64,000 bases of DNA from Amphritea atlantica (GTDB lineage Bacteria > Pseudomonadota > Gammaproteobacteria > Pseudomonadales > Balneatricaceae): contig CP073344.1 of the NCBI GenBank assembly GCA_024397875.1, positions 1-64,000 on the forward strand, in the 5' to 3' direction. The notes beneath the pieces are model-generated. The model made no database searches, was not told the DNA's origin, and saw only the letters and a list, made by a program, of their open reading frames with translations. Shown here in pieces: positions 10,915 to 21,666 of this stretch. Position numbers and translations under genes: made by a program. The stretch's first letter is position 1, and each line of letters starts with the position of its first letter.

Positions 10915-11799
10915 ATGGAAAACACTGTGAATGACTTTTCCGCTTACCGTTTCGGTGCCCGAACACTGGATCTGAGCCGCCCTCAGGTGATGGGTATTGT
11001 CAACGTCACGCCAGACTCTTTTTCCGATGGTGGGACGCTCTATGACGCCCGGAAACTTAGTGTTGATCAGGCGCTCGAACGGGCCCGGCAGATGGTTCAG
11101 GATGGCGCAACGATCATCGATGTTGGCGGAGAGTCAACCCGGCCGGGAGCCGCCGTCGTCTCGGTGCAGGAGGAACTGGATCGGGTGTTGCCGGTTGTTG
11201 AACGACTCAGTGCTGAGCTCGATGTGGTTATCTCGGTGGACACCAGTGCGCCAGAAGTGATTGCAGGAGTCGCCGGGCTCGGTGCGGGGCTGATTAACGA
11301 TGTGCGTGCCCTGGGGCGCGAGGGCGCTCTGGCGGCGGCTGCAGCCACTAACCTCCCTGTGTGTGTTATGCATATGCAGGGAAGTCCCGCCACTATGCAG
11401 AATGCGCCGCATTATGATGATGTACTGGATGATGTGAGCTACTTTCTGCAGCAGCGGATTGTCGCCTGCAACGAAGCAGGTATTGCCAGTGACCGGATAA
11501 TTCTTGATCCCGGATTTGGCTTTGGTAAAACCGTAGAACACAATCTGCGCTTACTGAATAATCTGCGACAGTTACACCGTTTTGGTATGCCTCTGCTGGT
11601 GGGGACTTCGCGTAAAAGTATGATTGATCATGTGCTTCACCGGCCGGTAGATCAGCGGCTGGCGGGAAGTCTGGCAACCGTTGCTATCGGTGTGCAGCAG
11701 GGCGGGCAGATATTCAGAGTGCATGATGTAAGGGAAACGGTTGATGTGGTGCGCATGGCCGAAGCCATATTGAATGAGGGCAGGATTGATAATGACTAA
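10915..11799 (+). CDS. folP: Dihydropteroate synthase
   Basis: FolP (294 aa) condenses 6-hydroxymethyl-7,8-dihydropterin diphosphate with p-aminobenzoate in folate synthesis; it is the sulfonamide target. Both pterin-binding signatures are present: [14 protein letters not shown] and GGESTRPGA. The TIM-barrel ends with the GTSRKSM phosphate-binding motif. The ATG at 10915 has a poor ribosome site; GTG at 10927 is possible. The stop overlaps the glmM start by 8 nt, which indicates translational coupling. Confidence 0.96.
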   Translation: MENTVNDFSAYRFGARTLDLSRPQVMGIVNVTPDSFSDGGTLYDARKLSVDQALERARQMVQDGATIIDVGGESTRPGAAVVSVQEELDRVLPVVERLSAELDVVISVDTSAPEVIAGVAGLGAGLINDVRALGREGALAAAAATNLPVCVMHMQGSPATMQNAPHYDDVLDDVSYFLQQRIVACNEAGIASDRIILDPGFGFGKTVEHNLRLLNNLRQLHRFGMPLLVGTSRKSMIDHVLHRPVDQRLAGSLATVAIGVQQGGQIFRVHDVRETVDVVRMAEAILNEGRIDND

Positions 11800-13126
11800 G
11801 CGATATTTTGGTACTGATGGGATTCGCGGCAAGGTAGGTACGGCGCCAATTACTCCTGACTTTATGCTGAAACTGGGTTGGGCTGCTGGAAAAGTTTTTG
11901 CCCGGGAAGGACGCAGTAAAATCATTATTGGTAAGGATACCCGGATTTCAGGTTACATGTTTGAGTCTGCCCTGGAGTCAGGGCTTGCTGCCGCGGGCGT
12001 CGATGTTCTGTTATTAGGGCCGATGCCAACTCCGGCAATTGCTTATCTGACGCGGACTTTTCGATGTAATGCCGGTATCGTAATCAGTGCATCGCACAAT
12101 CCTTATTACGATAATGGCATCAAATTTTTCTCCGAGCAGGGCACTAAATTGCCGGATGAGATCGAGCATGCTATCGAAGCGCAGATGGATATGGCGATGA
12201 CTACCGTTGAAGCGGCAGAGCTGGGCAAGGCGCGACGGATTGATGATGCCGCAGGTCGTTATATAGAGTTCTGCAAAGGTACTGTTTCCGGTGATCTGAG
12301 TCTCAAGGGTATGAAGATCGTGGTTGATTGTGCCAATGGTGCAACTTATCACATTGCACCCAAGGTACTCCGGGAGCTGGGCGCAACGGTTGTCGAGGTT
12401 GGCGCCTCGCCGGACGGAATCAATATTAATGAAGAGTGTGGTGCAACCTCTACAGCAATGCTGCAACGAACCGTTATTGAGCAACAGGCCGATCTGGGTG
12501 TGGCGCTGGACGGTGACGGTGACCGCCTGATTATGGTTGATCATACGGGCGCGGAGGTGGATGGTGACGAGTTGCTCTTTATTATCGCCATGGCTATGCA
12601 TCGGAAGGCGCAGCTGAAAGGTGGTGTAGTTGGTACACTGATGAGTAATTTTGGCCTTGAACAGGGGCTGAAGCAGGCGGGTATCCCGTTTATCCGCGCT
12701 AAGGTAGGTGATCGCTACGTGCTTGAGCAGTTGGTGGCTAATGACTGGCTTCTGGGGGGCGAGTCTTCAGGCCATCTGGTGTGTCGTCAACTGACATCGA
12801 CGGGTGATGGTATTGTTGCCGCGTTGCAGGTTCTCAAGGCGATGGCCGACGATAAAAAATCGCTCAATGAACTCAAGTCGGAAATGCGCAAGATGCCACA
12901 AACGATGATTAATGTTCGTTTGAGTGAAAAGCGGGATGTTGTTGCGCTTCCTGCGGTGCAGTCCGCAGTAGAGGATATCGAGTCACGCCTTGGTGAACGG
13001 GGGCGGGTGCTGCTTCGCCCTTCAGGCACTGAACCCGTGGTTCGGGTAATGGTCGAGGGCGATGATGAAGTCTGGGTTGAGGGGCTCTGTGAAGAGTTGG
13101 CTGAAGCTGTTCGTCAGGCGCTTTGA
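11792..13126 (+). CDS. glmM: Phosphoglucosamine mutase
   Basis: GlmM (444 aa) interconverts glucosamine-6-P and glucosamine-1-P on the way to UDP-GlcNAc for peptidoglycan and LPS. The phosphoserine motif SASHNP (Ser about 101), the metal loop DGDGDR and the sugar-binding GGESSGH motif are present. The ATG at 11792 ([13 protein letters not shown]) fits the family; an earlier in-frame start would add six residues without support. It overlaps folP by 8 nt. Confidence 0.97.
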   Translation: MTKRYFGTDGIRGKVGTAPITPDFMLKLGWAAGKVFAREGRSKIIIGKDTRISGYMFESALESGLAAAGVDVLLLGPMPTPAIAYLTRTFRCNAGIVISASHNPYYDNGIKFFSEQGTKLPDEIEHAIEAQMDMAMTTVEAAELGKARRIDDAAGRYIEFCKGTVSGDLSLKGMKIVVDCANGATYHIAPKVLRELGATVVEVGASPDGININEECGATSTAMLQRTVIEQQADLGVALDGDGDRLIMVDHTGAEVDGDELLFIIAMAMHRKAQLKGGVVGTLMSNFGLEQGLKQAGIPFIRAKVGDRYVLEQLVANDWLLGGESSGHLVCRQLTSTGDGIVAALQVLKAMADDKKSLNELKSEMRKMPQTMINVRLSEKRDVVALPAVQSAVEDIESRLGERGRVLLRPSGTEPVVRVMVEGDDEVWVEGLCEELAEAVRQAL

Positions 13127-13175
13127 TTATTTTGTAGAAAGCTTGAAATTTTATTGCTTACCCGGGTGTAGCTGC

Positions 13176-13204
13176 TTGTAACTTATCGGGAAACTGGGTA
13201 TTAT
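13176..13204 (+). promoter_or_regulatory. Probable tpiA promoter
   Basis: TTGTAA (13176-13181) and TATTAT (13199-13204) are separated by 17 nt, 29 nt before the tpiA ATG. There is no obvious terminator after glmM, so both read-through and this promoter may supply tpiA. Confidence 0.5.
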
Positions 13205-13232
13205 TTGCGCCGCTTTGCACAGAGGGGAACTC

Positions 13233-13997
13233 ATGCGTAAGACGATAGTCGCCGGAAATTGGAAAATGAACGGAACCAGTGAGTCGATCAGGACTCTGCT
13301 GGATGGCATCAAAGCGGGTGTTCCTGTGGTTGATGGTCTGGTGATACTGGTTTGTCCCCCTGCTGTTTACCTGCACCAGGTAAAAGAGCTGATCGGCGAT
13401 GCGTCAGTTGCAGTGGGTGCTCAGAATGTGTCTGCTCAGCCAAAGGGAGCGTTTACCGGTGAATGGTCACTGGAGATGCTTCGGGATCTGGGTTGTGAAT
13501 ATGTTATTCTGGGTCACTCTGAACGACGTAGCCTGTTCGGAGAAACCGATGCCGATATAGCCGATAAGGTTGCGGCAACGCTGGCTGCCGGATTGATCCC
13601 GATACTTTGTGTCGGTGAAACTCTGGAACAGCGTGAAGCGGGTGAGACTCTGGCCCTGGTGGCAGCGCAGATTGATGCTGTTGTGCAACGGATTGGTATT
13701 GAGTGTTTTGCATCTGTTGTCATTGCATATGAGCCGGTCTGGGCTATTGGTACCGGTCTGACAGCAACGCCTGAACAAGCGCAGGAAGTACATGCTGCGA
13801 TCCGTGCTCAGTTGGCTGGCAGTGATATGCAGGTAGCTGATAAACTGTCGATTCTTTATGGCGGTAGTATGAATGCCGGTAACGCGGCTGAGCTCCTTGC
13901 TCAACAGGATATTGATGGCGGCCTTATTGGTGGCGCATCTCTGAAAGCCGATGAATTCCTGACGATCTGCGCTGCGGCTGCAGAGAGTCGTAAGTAA
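13233..13997 (+). CDS. tpiA: Triose-phosphate isomerase
   Basis: TIM (254 aa) interconverts dihydroxyacetone phosphate and glyceraldehyde-3-phosphate. The catalytic set is visible: Lys in NWKMNG, His in LGHSERR, Glu in YEPVWAIGTG, and the phosphate-binding loop GGSMNAGN. ATG 13233 is chosen because GAGGGG lies about 7 nt upstream and the family begins R-x-x-x-GNWKMN. It is followed 12 nt later by secG, a common pairing. Confidence 0.97.
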   Translation: MRKTIVAGNWKMNGTSESIRTLLDGIKAGVPVVDGLVILVCPPAVYLHQVKELIGDASVAVGAQNVSAQPKGAFTGEWSLEMLRDLGCEYVILGHSERRSLFGETDADIADKVAATLAAGLIPILCVGETLEQREAGETLALVAAQIDAVVQRIGIECFASVVIAYEPVWAIGTGLTATPEQAQEVHAAIRAQLAGSDMQVADKLSILYGGSMNAGNAAELLAQQDIDGGLIGGASLKADEFLTICAAAAESRK

Positions 13998-14009
13998 GTG
14001 GAAAAATAG

Positions 14010-14375
14010 ATGGAAACTCTGGTTCTTGCTGTACATGTTCTGCTGGCTATTGCCATTATTGCTCTGGTGCTGTTGCAGCAGGGTAAAGGTGCTGAAGCAG
14101 GTGCATCTTTTGGTGCAGGTGCATCTCAGACTGTATTTGGCAGCCAGGGCAGCGGCTCATTTTTAAGTCGTATGACCGCAATTATTGCAACCGGACTGTT
14201 TATTACCAGTTTTGTGCTGGCGGTCTATGCAAAAGACAGGGCTGTATCGGTAAGTGATGCCGGTGTGCCTGCTGCAGAACTTATCCAAAGCGCAGCTGAT
14301 GAAGCTGAGCAGGTTCCGGTTCTGGAAGAAAATAAATTACCTGCAGGGGATGCGGACGTACCGCCTGCTGAGTAA
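14010..14375 (+). CDS. secG: Preprotein translocase subunit SecG
   Basis: Small SecYEG channel component (121 aa) with two transmembrane helices (about 3-23 and 52-72) and the conserved connecting segment [25 protein letters not shown]. The C-terminal tail is acidic and longer than in E. coli (110 aa). It sits directly upstream of the tRNA-Leu gene, as in E. coli. Confidence 0.95.
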   Translation: METLVLAVHVLLAIAIIALVLLQQGKGAEAGASFGAGASQTVFGSQGSGSFLSRMTAIIATGLFITSFVLAVYAKDRAVSVSDAGVPAAELIQSAADEAEQVPVLEENKLPAGDADVPPAE

Positions 14376-14388
14376 GTCTCGTTTTAAT

Positions 14389-14475
14389 GCCGAAGTGGTG
14401 GAATTGGTAGACACGCCATCTTGAGGGGGTGGTGACCTAATGGTCGTGCGGGTTCAAGTCCCGCCTTCGGCACCA
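14389..14475 (+). tRNA. leuU: tRNA-Leu (GAG)
   Basis: 87 nt with encoded CCA. The acceptor stem is GCCGAAG/CTTCGGC, with the D-loop GGTAGAC, a long class II variable arm, and a T-arm with GGTTCAAGTCCC. The anticodon loop CTTGAGG reads GAG, decoding CUC/CUU. Position and anticodon match E. coli leuU between secG and metY. Confidence 0.97.
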
Positions 14476-14485
14476 TATTTAAAAG

Positions 14486-14509
14486 AAGCGCCCGGTGGGC
14501 GCTTTTTTT
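14486..14509 (+). terminator. Terminator after tRNA-Leu
   Basis: Stem AAGCGCCC/GGGCGCTT with a GGT loop is followed by a run of T, 11 nt beyond the tRNA CCA end. It would close the tpiA-secG-leuU transcript. Confidence 0.9.
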
Positions 14510-14686
14510 ATGCCTGCTTCGCCGGAAATTCTTTTAGAGAAGGATTTTGTCCGGTTCACCTGTCAGTGCAGTCCTGAGGGCCGTCATGCGGGGCTGCGAT
14601 ACCGGGCCTGCTTTATGTATATGTTGCGTGCGGAGCGGGGAAGGGTGGGATATTGCTGCTTGTTTGGTAATCAAGACAAGCTGTCC

Positions 14687-14715
14687 TTGAACTACTCTGG
14701 CTGTAAGAGTATAAT
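14687..14715 (+). promoter_or_regulatory. Strong promoter for tRNA-fMet/rimP operon
   Basis: TTGAAC (14687-14692) and a perfect TATAAT (14710-14715) have a 17-nt spacer. Transcription is expected to start near 14722, 10 nt upstream of the tRNA. It probably drives tRNA-fMet plus rimP-nusA-infB-rbfA-truB. Confidence 0.8.
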
Positions 14716-14731
14716 TCTCGCCGATTTCTGA

Positions 14732-14808
<77 letters not shown>

Positions 14809-14997
14809 TTTTTAAATGATATGTCAGAAACGAGAGATTCGTGTAACGGACTCTTGAGGGTTAATACGATTTAGCATTGTTTGGAGTTGTTGTCTTCCTT
14901 TAGGAAACTGATAACTGATGCTGATTCCCACTACCAATTTCAGTATGCAGCTGATTCGGCTACACCTGAAATTGTCGATCAAGCAGTACGTTGATTG

Positions 14998-15018
14998 GCC
15001 CCTTTTTAGGGGCTTTTT
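14998..15018 (+). terminator. First leader terminator upstream of rimP
   Basis: Stem GCCCC/GGGGC with a T-rich 6-nt loop and a T5 tail, downstream of the tRNA and 89 nt before rimP. It is a candidate partial terminator or attenuator. Confidence 0.6.
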
Positions 15019-15049
15019 CGTACTTGCGGCCCATCGGGGTCGTACGTTG

Positions 15050-15072
15050 AATGGGTCTTTGACCCATTTTTT
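15050..15072 (+). terminator. Second leader terminator upstream of rimP
   Basis: Perfect 8-bp stem AATGGGTC/GACCCATT with a 3-nt TTT loop and a T-run, ending 34 nt before the rimP start. Together with the hairpin at 14998 it makes a double barrier between tRNA-fMet and rimP-nusA. Confidence 0.75.
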
Positions 15073-15106
15073 GTTTGCCTAAGAAAGTGCGTTTAGAGGT
15101 TTTTGC

Positions 15107-15562
15107 GTGTCAGCAAAGTTGAGTGTGTTACAGGAACTGATTGAGCCATCCGTAGTGGCTCTCGGTTATCAGTTATGGGGTGTTGAGATGATATCCCAGG
15201 GGCGTCATAGCATGCTGCGGATCTATATCGATGCCGAAGCAGGCATCGGTGTAGAAGACTGCGCCAGCGTCAGTCGGCAGGTGAGCGGGATTCTGGATGT
15301 AGAAGATCCGATTAGCGGTGAATATACATTAGAGGTTTCCTCCCCGGGGATGGATCGCCCACTGTTTACTCTGGAACAGTACCAGGCGTTTGTCGGACAT
15401 GTAGTGCAGCTTAAGCTGCGTATGCCATTTGATGGTCGTCGCAGGTTTAAAGGCGTCCTCAGTGGTATTGAAGATGAAGATATTGTGCTGGTTGTCGATC
15501 AGGAAGAATACCTGTTACCGATTGACCATATTGAAAAAGCAAACATAGTTCCTCAGTTCTGA
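15107..15562 (+). CDS. rimP: Ribosome maturation factor RimP
   Basis: RimP (151 aa) is needed for 30S subunit maturation. It has the N-terminal alpha/beta domain with the core [24 protein letters not shown] and the SPGMDRPLF motif, then an SH3-like C-terminal domain. The GTG start has AGAGGT about 7 nt upstream. It is the first protein gene of the nusA-infB operon. Confidence 0.96.
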   Translation: MSAKLSVLQELIEPSVVALGYQLWGVEMISQGRHSMLRIYIDAEAGIGVEDCASVSRQVSGILDVEDPISGEYTLEVSSPGMDRPLFTLEQYQAFVGHVVQLKLRMPFDGRRRFKGVLSGIEDEDIVLVVDQEEYLLPIDHIEKANIVPQF

Positions 15563-15598
15563 GAGTAAAGAATTGAATTTTGAGGTTGGGGCAGTTGT

Positions 15599-17089
15599 AT
15601 GAATAAAGAAATTCTACTGGTTGCAGAAGCAGTATCTAACGAGAAAGATGTTTCTAAAGAGGTAATCTTCGAAGCGATCGAGCTGGCGCTGGCAACAGCG
15701 ACTAAGAAACGCTATGACGAAGAAGCAGATATCCGCGTTGTAATCGATCGTACCTCTGGAAATTATGAGACATTCCGCCGCTGGGCCGTGGTCAGTAATG
15801 ACGATGTGCCATTATTAGGCACTGAATTGACCATGCAGGAAGCGGAAGAGATCGATAGCACTCTGCAGCCGGGTGATATTCACGAAGAAGAGGTTGAATC
15901 GGTTAAGTTCGGCCGTATCGCTGCGCAGACTGCTAAGCAGGTTATTGTGCAGAAAGTGCGTGAAGCAGAACGCGCCAAGGTTGTTGCGCAGTACAGCAGC
16001 CGCCTGGGAGAGCTTATCTCCGGTACCGTAAAGAAAGTGACACGGGATAACATTATTGTTGATCTGGGCAATAACGCGGAAGCGGTTTTGCCCCGTGATC
16101 AGTTGTTGCCGCGGGAAACCTACCGCATGGGTGACCGGGTACGTGCGGTACTGAATGAGATTCGTACTGAAGGCCGTGGTCCCCAGCTGGCGATGAGCCG
16201 CAGCTGTCCTGAGATGCTGATCGAGCTGTTCCGCATTGAAGTGCCTGAGATCTCTGAAGAGGTGATCGAAATTCGTGCGGCTTCCCGTGATCCGGGTTCT
16301 CGTGCCAAGATTGCCGTGAAAACCAATGATGGCCGTATCGATCCTGTTGGTGCGTGTGTGGGTATGCGTGGAGCCCGTGTTCAGGCCGTTTCAAACGAAC
16401 TGAGCGGTGAACGTGTTGATATCATTCTCTGGGATGATAACCCGGCGCAGCTAGTCATCAATGCGATGTCTCCGGCAGAGGTTGCCTCCATTGTTGTGGA
16501 TGAAGATTCCCGTTCGATGGATGTTGCTGTTGCAGAAGAGAATCTGCCGATGGCGATTGGTCGCAGCGGACAGAATGTTCGTCTGGCGTCAGATCTGACC
16601 GGCTGGAAATTGAATGTCATGACCGAAGAAGAGGCTGCAGAAAAGCAGCAGTCTGAAACCGGTTCAATCCTGGAGCTGTTTGTTAAGCACCTGGATGTCG
16701 ATGACGATATTGCGGGCATTCTGGTGGATGAAGGCTTTACCTCACTTGAAGAGGTCGCTTATGTTCCTGCCGATGAAATGCTCGAAATCGATGGTTTCGA
16801 TGAAGAGATTGTTGATGAACTGCGCAACCGCGCGAAAGATGCTCTGCTGAATCTGGCACTAGCGAATGAGGAGGCTCTGGAAAATGCAGAACCTGCTCAG
16901 GACCTGCTGGAGATGGAAGGTATGGAGCGTCACCTGGCTTTTGTTTTGGCCAGCAAAGGTATCGTGACCATGGAAGATCTGGCTGAGCAGGCGGTTGAAG
17001 ACCTGCTTGAGATTGAAGAGCTGGATAAAGAAAAGGCTGCAGCGCTGATAATGACAGCGCGCGCCCCATGGTTTGCGGACGAAGAATAA
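15599..17089 (+). CDS. nusA: Transcription termination/antitermination factor NusA
   Basis: NusA (496 aa) binds RNA polymerase and nascent RNA to control pausing, termination and antitermination. Domain order: N-terminal RNAP-binding domain (about 1-125), S1 (about 135-200), KH1/KH2 (about 200-345, with [12 protein letters not shown] and [13 protein letters not shown]), then two acidic AR repeats (about 365-490). In E. coli NusA autoregulates its own operon; the hairpins upstream of rimP are candidate targets here. Confidence 0.97.
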   Translation: MNKEILLVAEAVSNEKDVSKEVIFEAIELALATATKKRYDEEADIRVVIDRTSGNYETFRRWAVVSNDDVPLLGTELTMQEAEEIDSTLQPGDIHEEEVESVKFGRIAAQTAKQVIVQKVREAERAKVVAQYSSRLGELISGTVKKVTRDNIIVDLGNNAEAVLPRDQLLPRETYRMGDRVRAVLNEIRTEGRGPQLAMSRSCPEMLIELFRIEVPEISEEVIEIRAASRDPGSRAKIAVKTNDGRIDPVGACVGMRGARVQAVSNELSGERVDIILWDDNPAQLVINAMSPAEVASIVVDEDSRSMDVAVAEENLPMAIGRSGQNVRLASDLTGWKLNVMTEEEAAEKQQSETGSILELFVKHLDVDDDIAGILVDEGFTSLEEVAYVPADEMLEIDGFDEEIVDELRNRAKDALLNLALANEEALENAEPAQDLLEMEGMERHLAFVLASKGIVTMEDLAEQAVEDLLEIEELDKEKAAALIMTARAPWFADEE

Positions 17090-17112
17090 GTCAACGGAGG
17101 AGATAAACCCAG

Positions 17113-19665
17113 ATGGCAGAAGTCACAGTAAAACAACTTGCCGAAGTAGTTGGCGTTCCCGTTGATCGTCTGCTTACGCAGATGAAAGAAGCAGGTATTG
17201 CAGGCAAAAATGAAGCCGCTTCCGTTACCGAAGATGAGCGTCAGAAACTGCTGAACCACCTTAAGCGAAGCCACGGTGAAAAATCCGATAGTGAGCCTAA
17301 GAAAATTACGCTGAAGCGTAAAACAACCAGCCAGATCAAAGTATCAGGCGCGGCAGGCAAGAAAACGATTAATGTTGAAGTGCGCAAAAAGCGCACTTAT
17401 GTCAAACGTTCCGATGTCGAAGAGACACCGGCTGCAGAGGTTAAAGGGACTAATCTTCAGGCTGAACTGGAAGTTCAGGCACGTCGTGATTCAGAGCTGC
17501 AGGCAGCTCAGGAAAAGCAGCGCGAAGAGATGCGTCTTAAAGCGGCAGCTGAAGCAAAAGCCAAGGCGGAGCGAGAAGCGTCTGATAAGCAGGGTGAAGC
17601 TAAACCTGCCGTATCGAAACCTTCTATGACCAAGCCAGCGCCGGCAAAAGCGGCAGCACCAAAGGCAGCTGTTGCCGATGCTGCACCCGCTGCGGCTGCG
17701 CCAAAGCAGGATCGGAAGCCGACCCGGGAAAAGAATTTCCGTAGTCAGGATAAGCCTGCTGCGGGCCGTAAGGGCGGTGATAAGCGTCTGTCCCGCAAGC
17801 CGGGCGGACGTGACGGTGGTCGTCGTGGTGGCGGTAAGCCGGTTCAGAGAGGCATGACCAGCTCCAACGTTCAGGCGTTTGAACGGCCAACCGCTCCGGT
17901 CATTCATGAAGTGGCTATTCCGGAATCGATCACTGTAGCCGAACTGGCGAAAAAGATGTCGGTTAAGGCCGCTGATGTGATCAAGGTTATGTTCAAAATG
18001 GGTGCCATGGCGACCATTAACTCCGTCATTGATCAGGATACTGCAAGCCTGGTTGTTGAAGAGATGGGTCATACCGCTGTTGCGATGCAGGAAAATACTG
18101 TTGAAGACCAGCTGATCGAAAGTTCCGGTGCCGCAGAAGATATCGCCGGTGAGCAGGTTGAGCGTGCGCCGGTAGTGACGGTAATGGGTCACGTTGACCA
18201 TGGTAAAACATCACTGCTTGACTATATCCGTGAAACCCGTGTTGCTGCTGGTGAGTCTGGTGGTATTACCCAGCATATCGGTGCTTATCACGTTGAAACG
18301 GGCCATGGTATGGTCAGCTTCCTGGATACACCGGGACATGCTGCCTTTACCGCGATGCGTGCCCGTGGTGCACAGTTAACCGATATCGTAATTCTGGTGG
18401 TTGCCGCAGATGATGGCGTGATGCCTCAGACTGAAGAAGCTGTTAACCATGCGAAAGCGGCGGGTGTTCCGCTGGTTATTGCGGTCAACAAAATCGATAA
18501 AGAAGATGCGGATCCTGAGCGGGTTAAGAATGAGCTGGCTCAGCGTGATGTCTTGCCGGAAGAGTGGGGCGGTGATGTTCAGTTCGTCAATGTTTCGGCC
18601 AAAACCGGTGAGGGCATCGATGCGCTGCTGGATGCTGTTCTGCTGCAGGCTGAGATTCTCGAACTGAAAGCGATTCCGGAAGCGTCGGGACGCGGTGTTG
18701 TAGTTGAATCCCGTCTGGATAAAGGACGTGGTCCGGTTGCTACTCTGCTGGTTCAGAATGGTACCCTGAGACAGGGTGATATCGTACTGGCGGGCCTGCA
18801 ATACGGCCGTGTGCGCGCAATGCTGGACGAGAATGGTAAACCTGTTAAAGAAGCCGGTCCGTCTATTCCGGTGGAGATTCTCGGTCTGGATGGTACGCCG
18901 GGTGCCGGTGATGAGTTCACCGTGGTTTCCAACGAGAAGAAAGCGCGTGAAGTGGCGCTGTTCCGTCAGGGTAAATACCGTGAAGTTAAGCTGCAGCGTC
19001 AGCAACAGGCGAAACTCGAGAACCTGTTCGAGAACATGCAGTCCGGCGATGTGAAGACGCTGAATATCATCATCAAAGCGGATGTCCGCGGCTCACTGGA
19101 AGCGCTGATGAGCTCTCTGGTGGATCTGAGCACCGATGAAGTTAAGGTGAATATTGTCTCCGGCGGTGTCGGTGGTATCGCTGAAACGGATGCCAACCTG
19201 GCCGTTGCATCCAGCGCGATCATGATCGGCTTTAACGTTCGTGCGGATGCTCAGGCGCGTGCCATTGTTGAACGTGAAGAACTGGAACTGCGTTACTACA
19301 GCGTTATCTATGACATTATCGATGACGTTAAGCAGGCGATGACCGGTCTGCTGTCTCCTGAGTTCAAGGAACAGATCGTTGGTATTGCTGAGGTTCGTGA
19401 TGTCTTCCGTGCGCCTAAGATCGGTGCTGTTGCCGGTTGTATGGTAACTGAAGGCAATGTATTCCGTAACAAACGCATCCGGGTACTGCGTGAAAACGTG
19501 GTGATCTATGAAGGTGAGCTGGAATCTCTGCGCCGCTTTAAGGATAACGTCGCTGAAGTCCGTCAGGGCATGGAGTGTGGTATCGGTGTTAAGAACTACA
19601 ATGATGTGAAAGTCGGCGATCAGATCGAAGTCTTCGACACCATTGAAGTCGCGCGTACGTTATAA
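17113..19665 (+). CDS. infB: Translation initiation factor IF-2
   Basis: IF-2 (850 aa) delivers fMet-tRNA to the 30S subunit and drives subunit joining. The N-terminal IF2_N module (2-52) is followed by a low-complexity Ala/Lys/Arg-rich linker (about 100-250) and a second IF2_N-like module. The GTPase domain has G1 GHVDHGKT (359-366), DTPGH and NKID, and domains II-IV follow. A GGAGGAG ribosome site precedes the ATG. It lies 23 nt after nusA. Confidence 0.97.
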   Translation: MAEVTVKQLAEVVGVPVDRLLTQMKEAGIAGKNEAASVTEDERQKLLNHLKRSHGEKSDSEPKKITLKRKTTSQIKVSGAAGKKTINVEVRKKRTYVKRSDVEETPAAEVKGTNLQAELEVQARRDSELQAAQEKQREEMRLKAAAEAKAKAEREASDKQGEAKPAVSKPSMTKPAPAKAAAPKAAVADAAPAAAAPKQDRKPTREKNFRSQDKPAAGRKGGDKRLSRKPGGRDGGRRGGGKPVQRGMTSSNVQAFERPTAPVIHEVAIPESITVAELAKKMSVKAADVIKVMFKMGAMATINSVIDQDTASLVVEEMGHTAVAMQENTVEDQLIESSGAAEDIAGEQVERAPVVTVMGHVDHGKTSLLDYIRETRVAAGESGGITQHIGAYHVETGHGMVSFLDTPGHAAFTAMRARGAQLTDIVILVVAADDGVMPQTEEAVNHAKAAGVPLVIAVNKIDKEDADPERVKNELAQRDVLPEEWGGDVQFVNVSAKTGEGIDALLDAVLLQAEILELKAIPEASGRGVVVESRLDKGRGPVATLLVQNGTLRQGDIVLAGLQYGRVRAMLDENGKPVKEAGPSIPVEILGLDGTPGAGDEFTVVSNEKKAREVALFRQGKYREVKLQRQQQAKLENLFENMQSGDVKTLNIIIKADVRGSLEALMSSLVDLSTDEVKVNIVSGGVGGIAETDANLAVASSAIMIGFNVRADAQARAIVEREELELRYYSVIYDIIDDVKQAMTGLLSPEFKEQIVGIAEVRDVFRAPKIGAVAGCMVTEGNVFRNKRIRVLRENVVIYEGELESLRRFKDNVAEVRQGMECGIGVKNYNDVKVGDQIEVFDTIEVARTL

Positions 19666-19685
19666 GAGTGTATTGACAGACTATT

Positions 19686-20081
19686 ATGGCAAGAGAATTC
19701 AGTCGTACACAGCGGATATCTGACCAGGTCCAGAAGGACCTGGCTCAGTTGATCCAGCGTGAAATTAAAGACCCTCGCCTGGGCATGGTGACGATCAGCT
19801 ACGTTAAGATCGCCAAGGATCTCGGTTATGCCGATATCTATATCACCGTGATGGCAATGGGGGGTAAAGATGAAGCCACGGCGGTGAAGGAATCTCTTAA
19901 GGTTCTGAATAATGCTGCTGGTTTCCTGCGTGGACAGCTGTCCGGTAAGATCAAACTGCGGGTGATGCCGCAACTGCGCTTCCATTTTGATGAAAGTGTT
20001 GACCGTGGCCGCCGCCTCAACGACCTGATTATTCAGGCCTCCCGGGCGGACGATAAGCACGGTCAGGACGACGGAGAGTAA
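19686..20081 (+). CDS. rbfA: Ribosome-binding factor A
   Basis: RbfA (131 aa), a KH-type cold-shock ribosome assembly factor acting on the 5' end of 16S rRNA. Family features include the N-terminal REFSRTQRISDQVQKDLAQL, the DPRLGMVTIS strand and the VMPQLRFHFDESVDRG segment. It lies between infB and truB in the usual operon order, with a weak ribosome site. Confidence 0.96.
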   Translation: MAREFSRTQRISDQVQKDLAQLIQREIKDPRLGMVTISYVKIAKDLGYADIYITVMAMGGKDEATAVKESLKVLNNAAGFLRGQLSGKIKLRVMPQLRFHFDESVDRGRRLNDLIIQASRADDKHGQDDGE

Positions 20082-20084
20082 CCC

Positions 20085-21053
20085 TTGGCTAGGCGGGCAA
20101 AAGGCCGCCCGGTCAACGGTATTTTTCTGCTTGATAAACCGGGTGGAATGTCGTCAAACCGGGCGTTACAAATTGTAAAACGGATTTATGGTGCCGCGAA
20201 GGCGGGCCATACCGGGGCGCTTGACCCTCTGGCTACCGGGATGTTGCCGCTTTGCTTTGGTGAAGCGACCAAGTTTTCCCAGTTCCTGCTGGATGCTGAT
20301 AAGCGCTATATCACGACCGCTAAGCTGGGGCAGAGAACCGATACCAGTGATGCTGACGGTGAAGTGGTGGAAGAGCGGCCACTGCCGGAAAATCTCACTG
20401 CAGAGCTGATTGATGAGCTGTTACAGCGGGAGTTTACCGGTCTGATTACTCAGGTGCCATCGATGTTTTCGGCCCTTAAGCATAACGGCCAGCCGCTGTA
20501 TAAACTGGCCCGGCAGGGGATTCAGGTCGAAGTGAAAAGCCGTCAGGTGACGGTATTCAGTATCGACTTGCTGGCTTTCCGTGGCGATGAAGTGGATCTG
20601 GATATCCGCTGCAGTAAAGGCACTTATATCCGCTCGATCGTTCAGGATATGGGGGAGATGCTGGGGTGCGGAGCACATGTTAAAATGCTGCGTCGTCTTG
20701 ATTCCGGCCCTTACAAAGCCGAAAGCATGATGCCCCTGGTTGATCTGGAACAGTTAGTGGAAGAAATGGGCAGTGCTGCTGAGCCGGAACGCATACAAAA
20801 GCGTCTGGATGAGTTATTATTGCCGCCATGGAGTCCGGTAGCGGATGCCCCTGAGGTAGTGCTTACTGAGCGACAGACCCGCACCCTGTGTTTTGGACAG
20901 TCGGTGGTACTGGATACTTCCGATGGTGCGAATCCGGCACAACCGCTGGTTCGCTTGCTTGAAGAAACCAGCGGACGCTTTCTGGGTATAGCTGAGATTG
21001 ATGCTGAGGGCACACTGTTACCCCGGCGTCTGATGAGTACTCAGGAAAACTAA
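20085..21053 (+). CDS. truB: tRNA pseudouridine(55) synthase
   Basis: TruB (322 aa) makes pseudouridine 55 in the T-loop of tRNAs. The catalytic Asp is in GHTGALDPLATG (Asp about 47), followed by KRYITTAKLGQRTDTSD and RCSKGTYIRS motifs, and a C-terminal PUA-like domain. The TTG start, 3 nt after the rbfA stop, has a GGAG site inside the rbfA 3' end, which points to coupling. Confidence 0.96.
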   Translation: MARRAKGRPVNGIFLLDKPGGMSSNRALQIVKRIYGAAKAGHTGALDPLATGMLPLCFGEATKFSQFLLDADKRYITTAKLGQRTDTSDADGEVVEERPLPENLTAELIDELLQREFTGLITQVPSMFSALKHNGQPLYKLARQGIQVEVKSRQVTVFSIDLLAFRGDEVDLDIRCSKGTYIRSIVQDMGEMLGCGAHVKMLRRLDSGPYKAESMMPLVDLEQLVEEMGSAAEPERIQKRLDELLLPPWSPVADAPEVVLTERQTRTLCFGQSVVLDTSDGANPAQPLVRLLEETSGRFLGIAEIDAEGTLLPRRLMSTQEN

Positions 21054-21185
21054 TTGAATTTACCGGTGTGGCTCAGGCGACACTGGTAATCTGACGTTGA
21101 ACTGAAAATATGCTCGGTACAACGCGACTATCAATCCACCACACACATATAGCGTGGTGTGCATATTACTTTTGGAGTTATTAAA

Positions 21186-21455
21186 ATGGCATTATCTGTT
21201 GAAAAGAAAGCTGAGATCGTTGCTGAGTACGCTCGTGGCGAAGGCGACACTGGTTCACCTGAAGTACAGGTTGCTCTGCTGACCCACAACATCGTTGGTC
21301 TGCAGTCTCACTTTAAAGGTCACATCCATGACCACCATTCTCGTCGCGGTCTGATCCGCATGGTAAACCAGCGTCGTAAGCTGCTGGACTACCTGAAGAA
21401 GAAAGATGTAACGCGTTACGCTGATCTGATCAAGCGTCTCGGCCTGCGTCGTTAA
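21186..21455 (+). CDS. rpsO: 30S ribosomal protein S15
   Basis: S15 (89 aa), a primary 16S rRNA-binding protein. The family core [11 protein letters not shown] ([23 protein letters not shown]) is intact. ATG 21186 (MALSVEKK) is chosen, with a GGAG site 8 nt upstream. The 132-nt leader contains a CACCAC/GTGGTG hairpin (21137-21159) just before the ribosome site, a plausible location for S15 autoregulation known in E. coli. Confidence 0.97.
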   Translation: MALSVEKKAEIVAEYARGEGDTGSPEVQVALLTHNIVGLQSHFKGHIHDHHSRRGLIRMVNQRRKLLDYLKKKDVTRYADLIKRLGLRR

Positions 21456-21464
21456 GATAATGTT

Positions 21465-21489
21465 CCGGGGCCATCTATGATGGCCCCGG
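21465..21489 (+). terminator. Hairpin after rpsO
   Basis: A perfect 11-bp GC-rich stem CCGGGGCCATC/GATGGCCCCGG with a 3-nt loop begins 10 nt after the stop, followed by the weak tail TGCTTTT. Probably a partial terminator, with some transcripts reading into pnp. Confidence 0.75.
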
Positions 21490-21552
21490 TGCTTTTAAGA
21501 TCTGCTGATACAGCGATCTGTATATGCGTCTGTTCAACGTTTAACACCAACC

Positions 21553-21599
21553 AGCCTGTACTCTGGTGTGCTCTGTCAGAGCCCAGCAGAGTACTGGCT
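21553..21599 (+). promoter_or_regulatory. Long hairpin in the pnp leader, candidate RNase III site
   Basis: A 47-nt near-perfect palindrome: AGCC/GGCT, a T/T mismatch, GTACTCTG/CAGAGTAC, a 4/4 internal loop, then GCTCT/AGAGC closing a 3-nt loop. It lies in the rpsO-pnp gap, 68 nt before the pnp start. In E. coli, RNase III cuts a comparable stem there to allow PNPase to autoregulate. Confidence 0.7.
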
Positions 21600-21666
21600 A
21601 TAAAGAGGCCGGTGTGACGTAGTACAGACATTTTTTTTGTTTTGCATAAAGATAAGGAATTGTATC

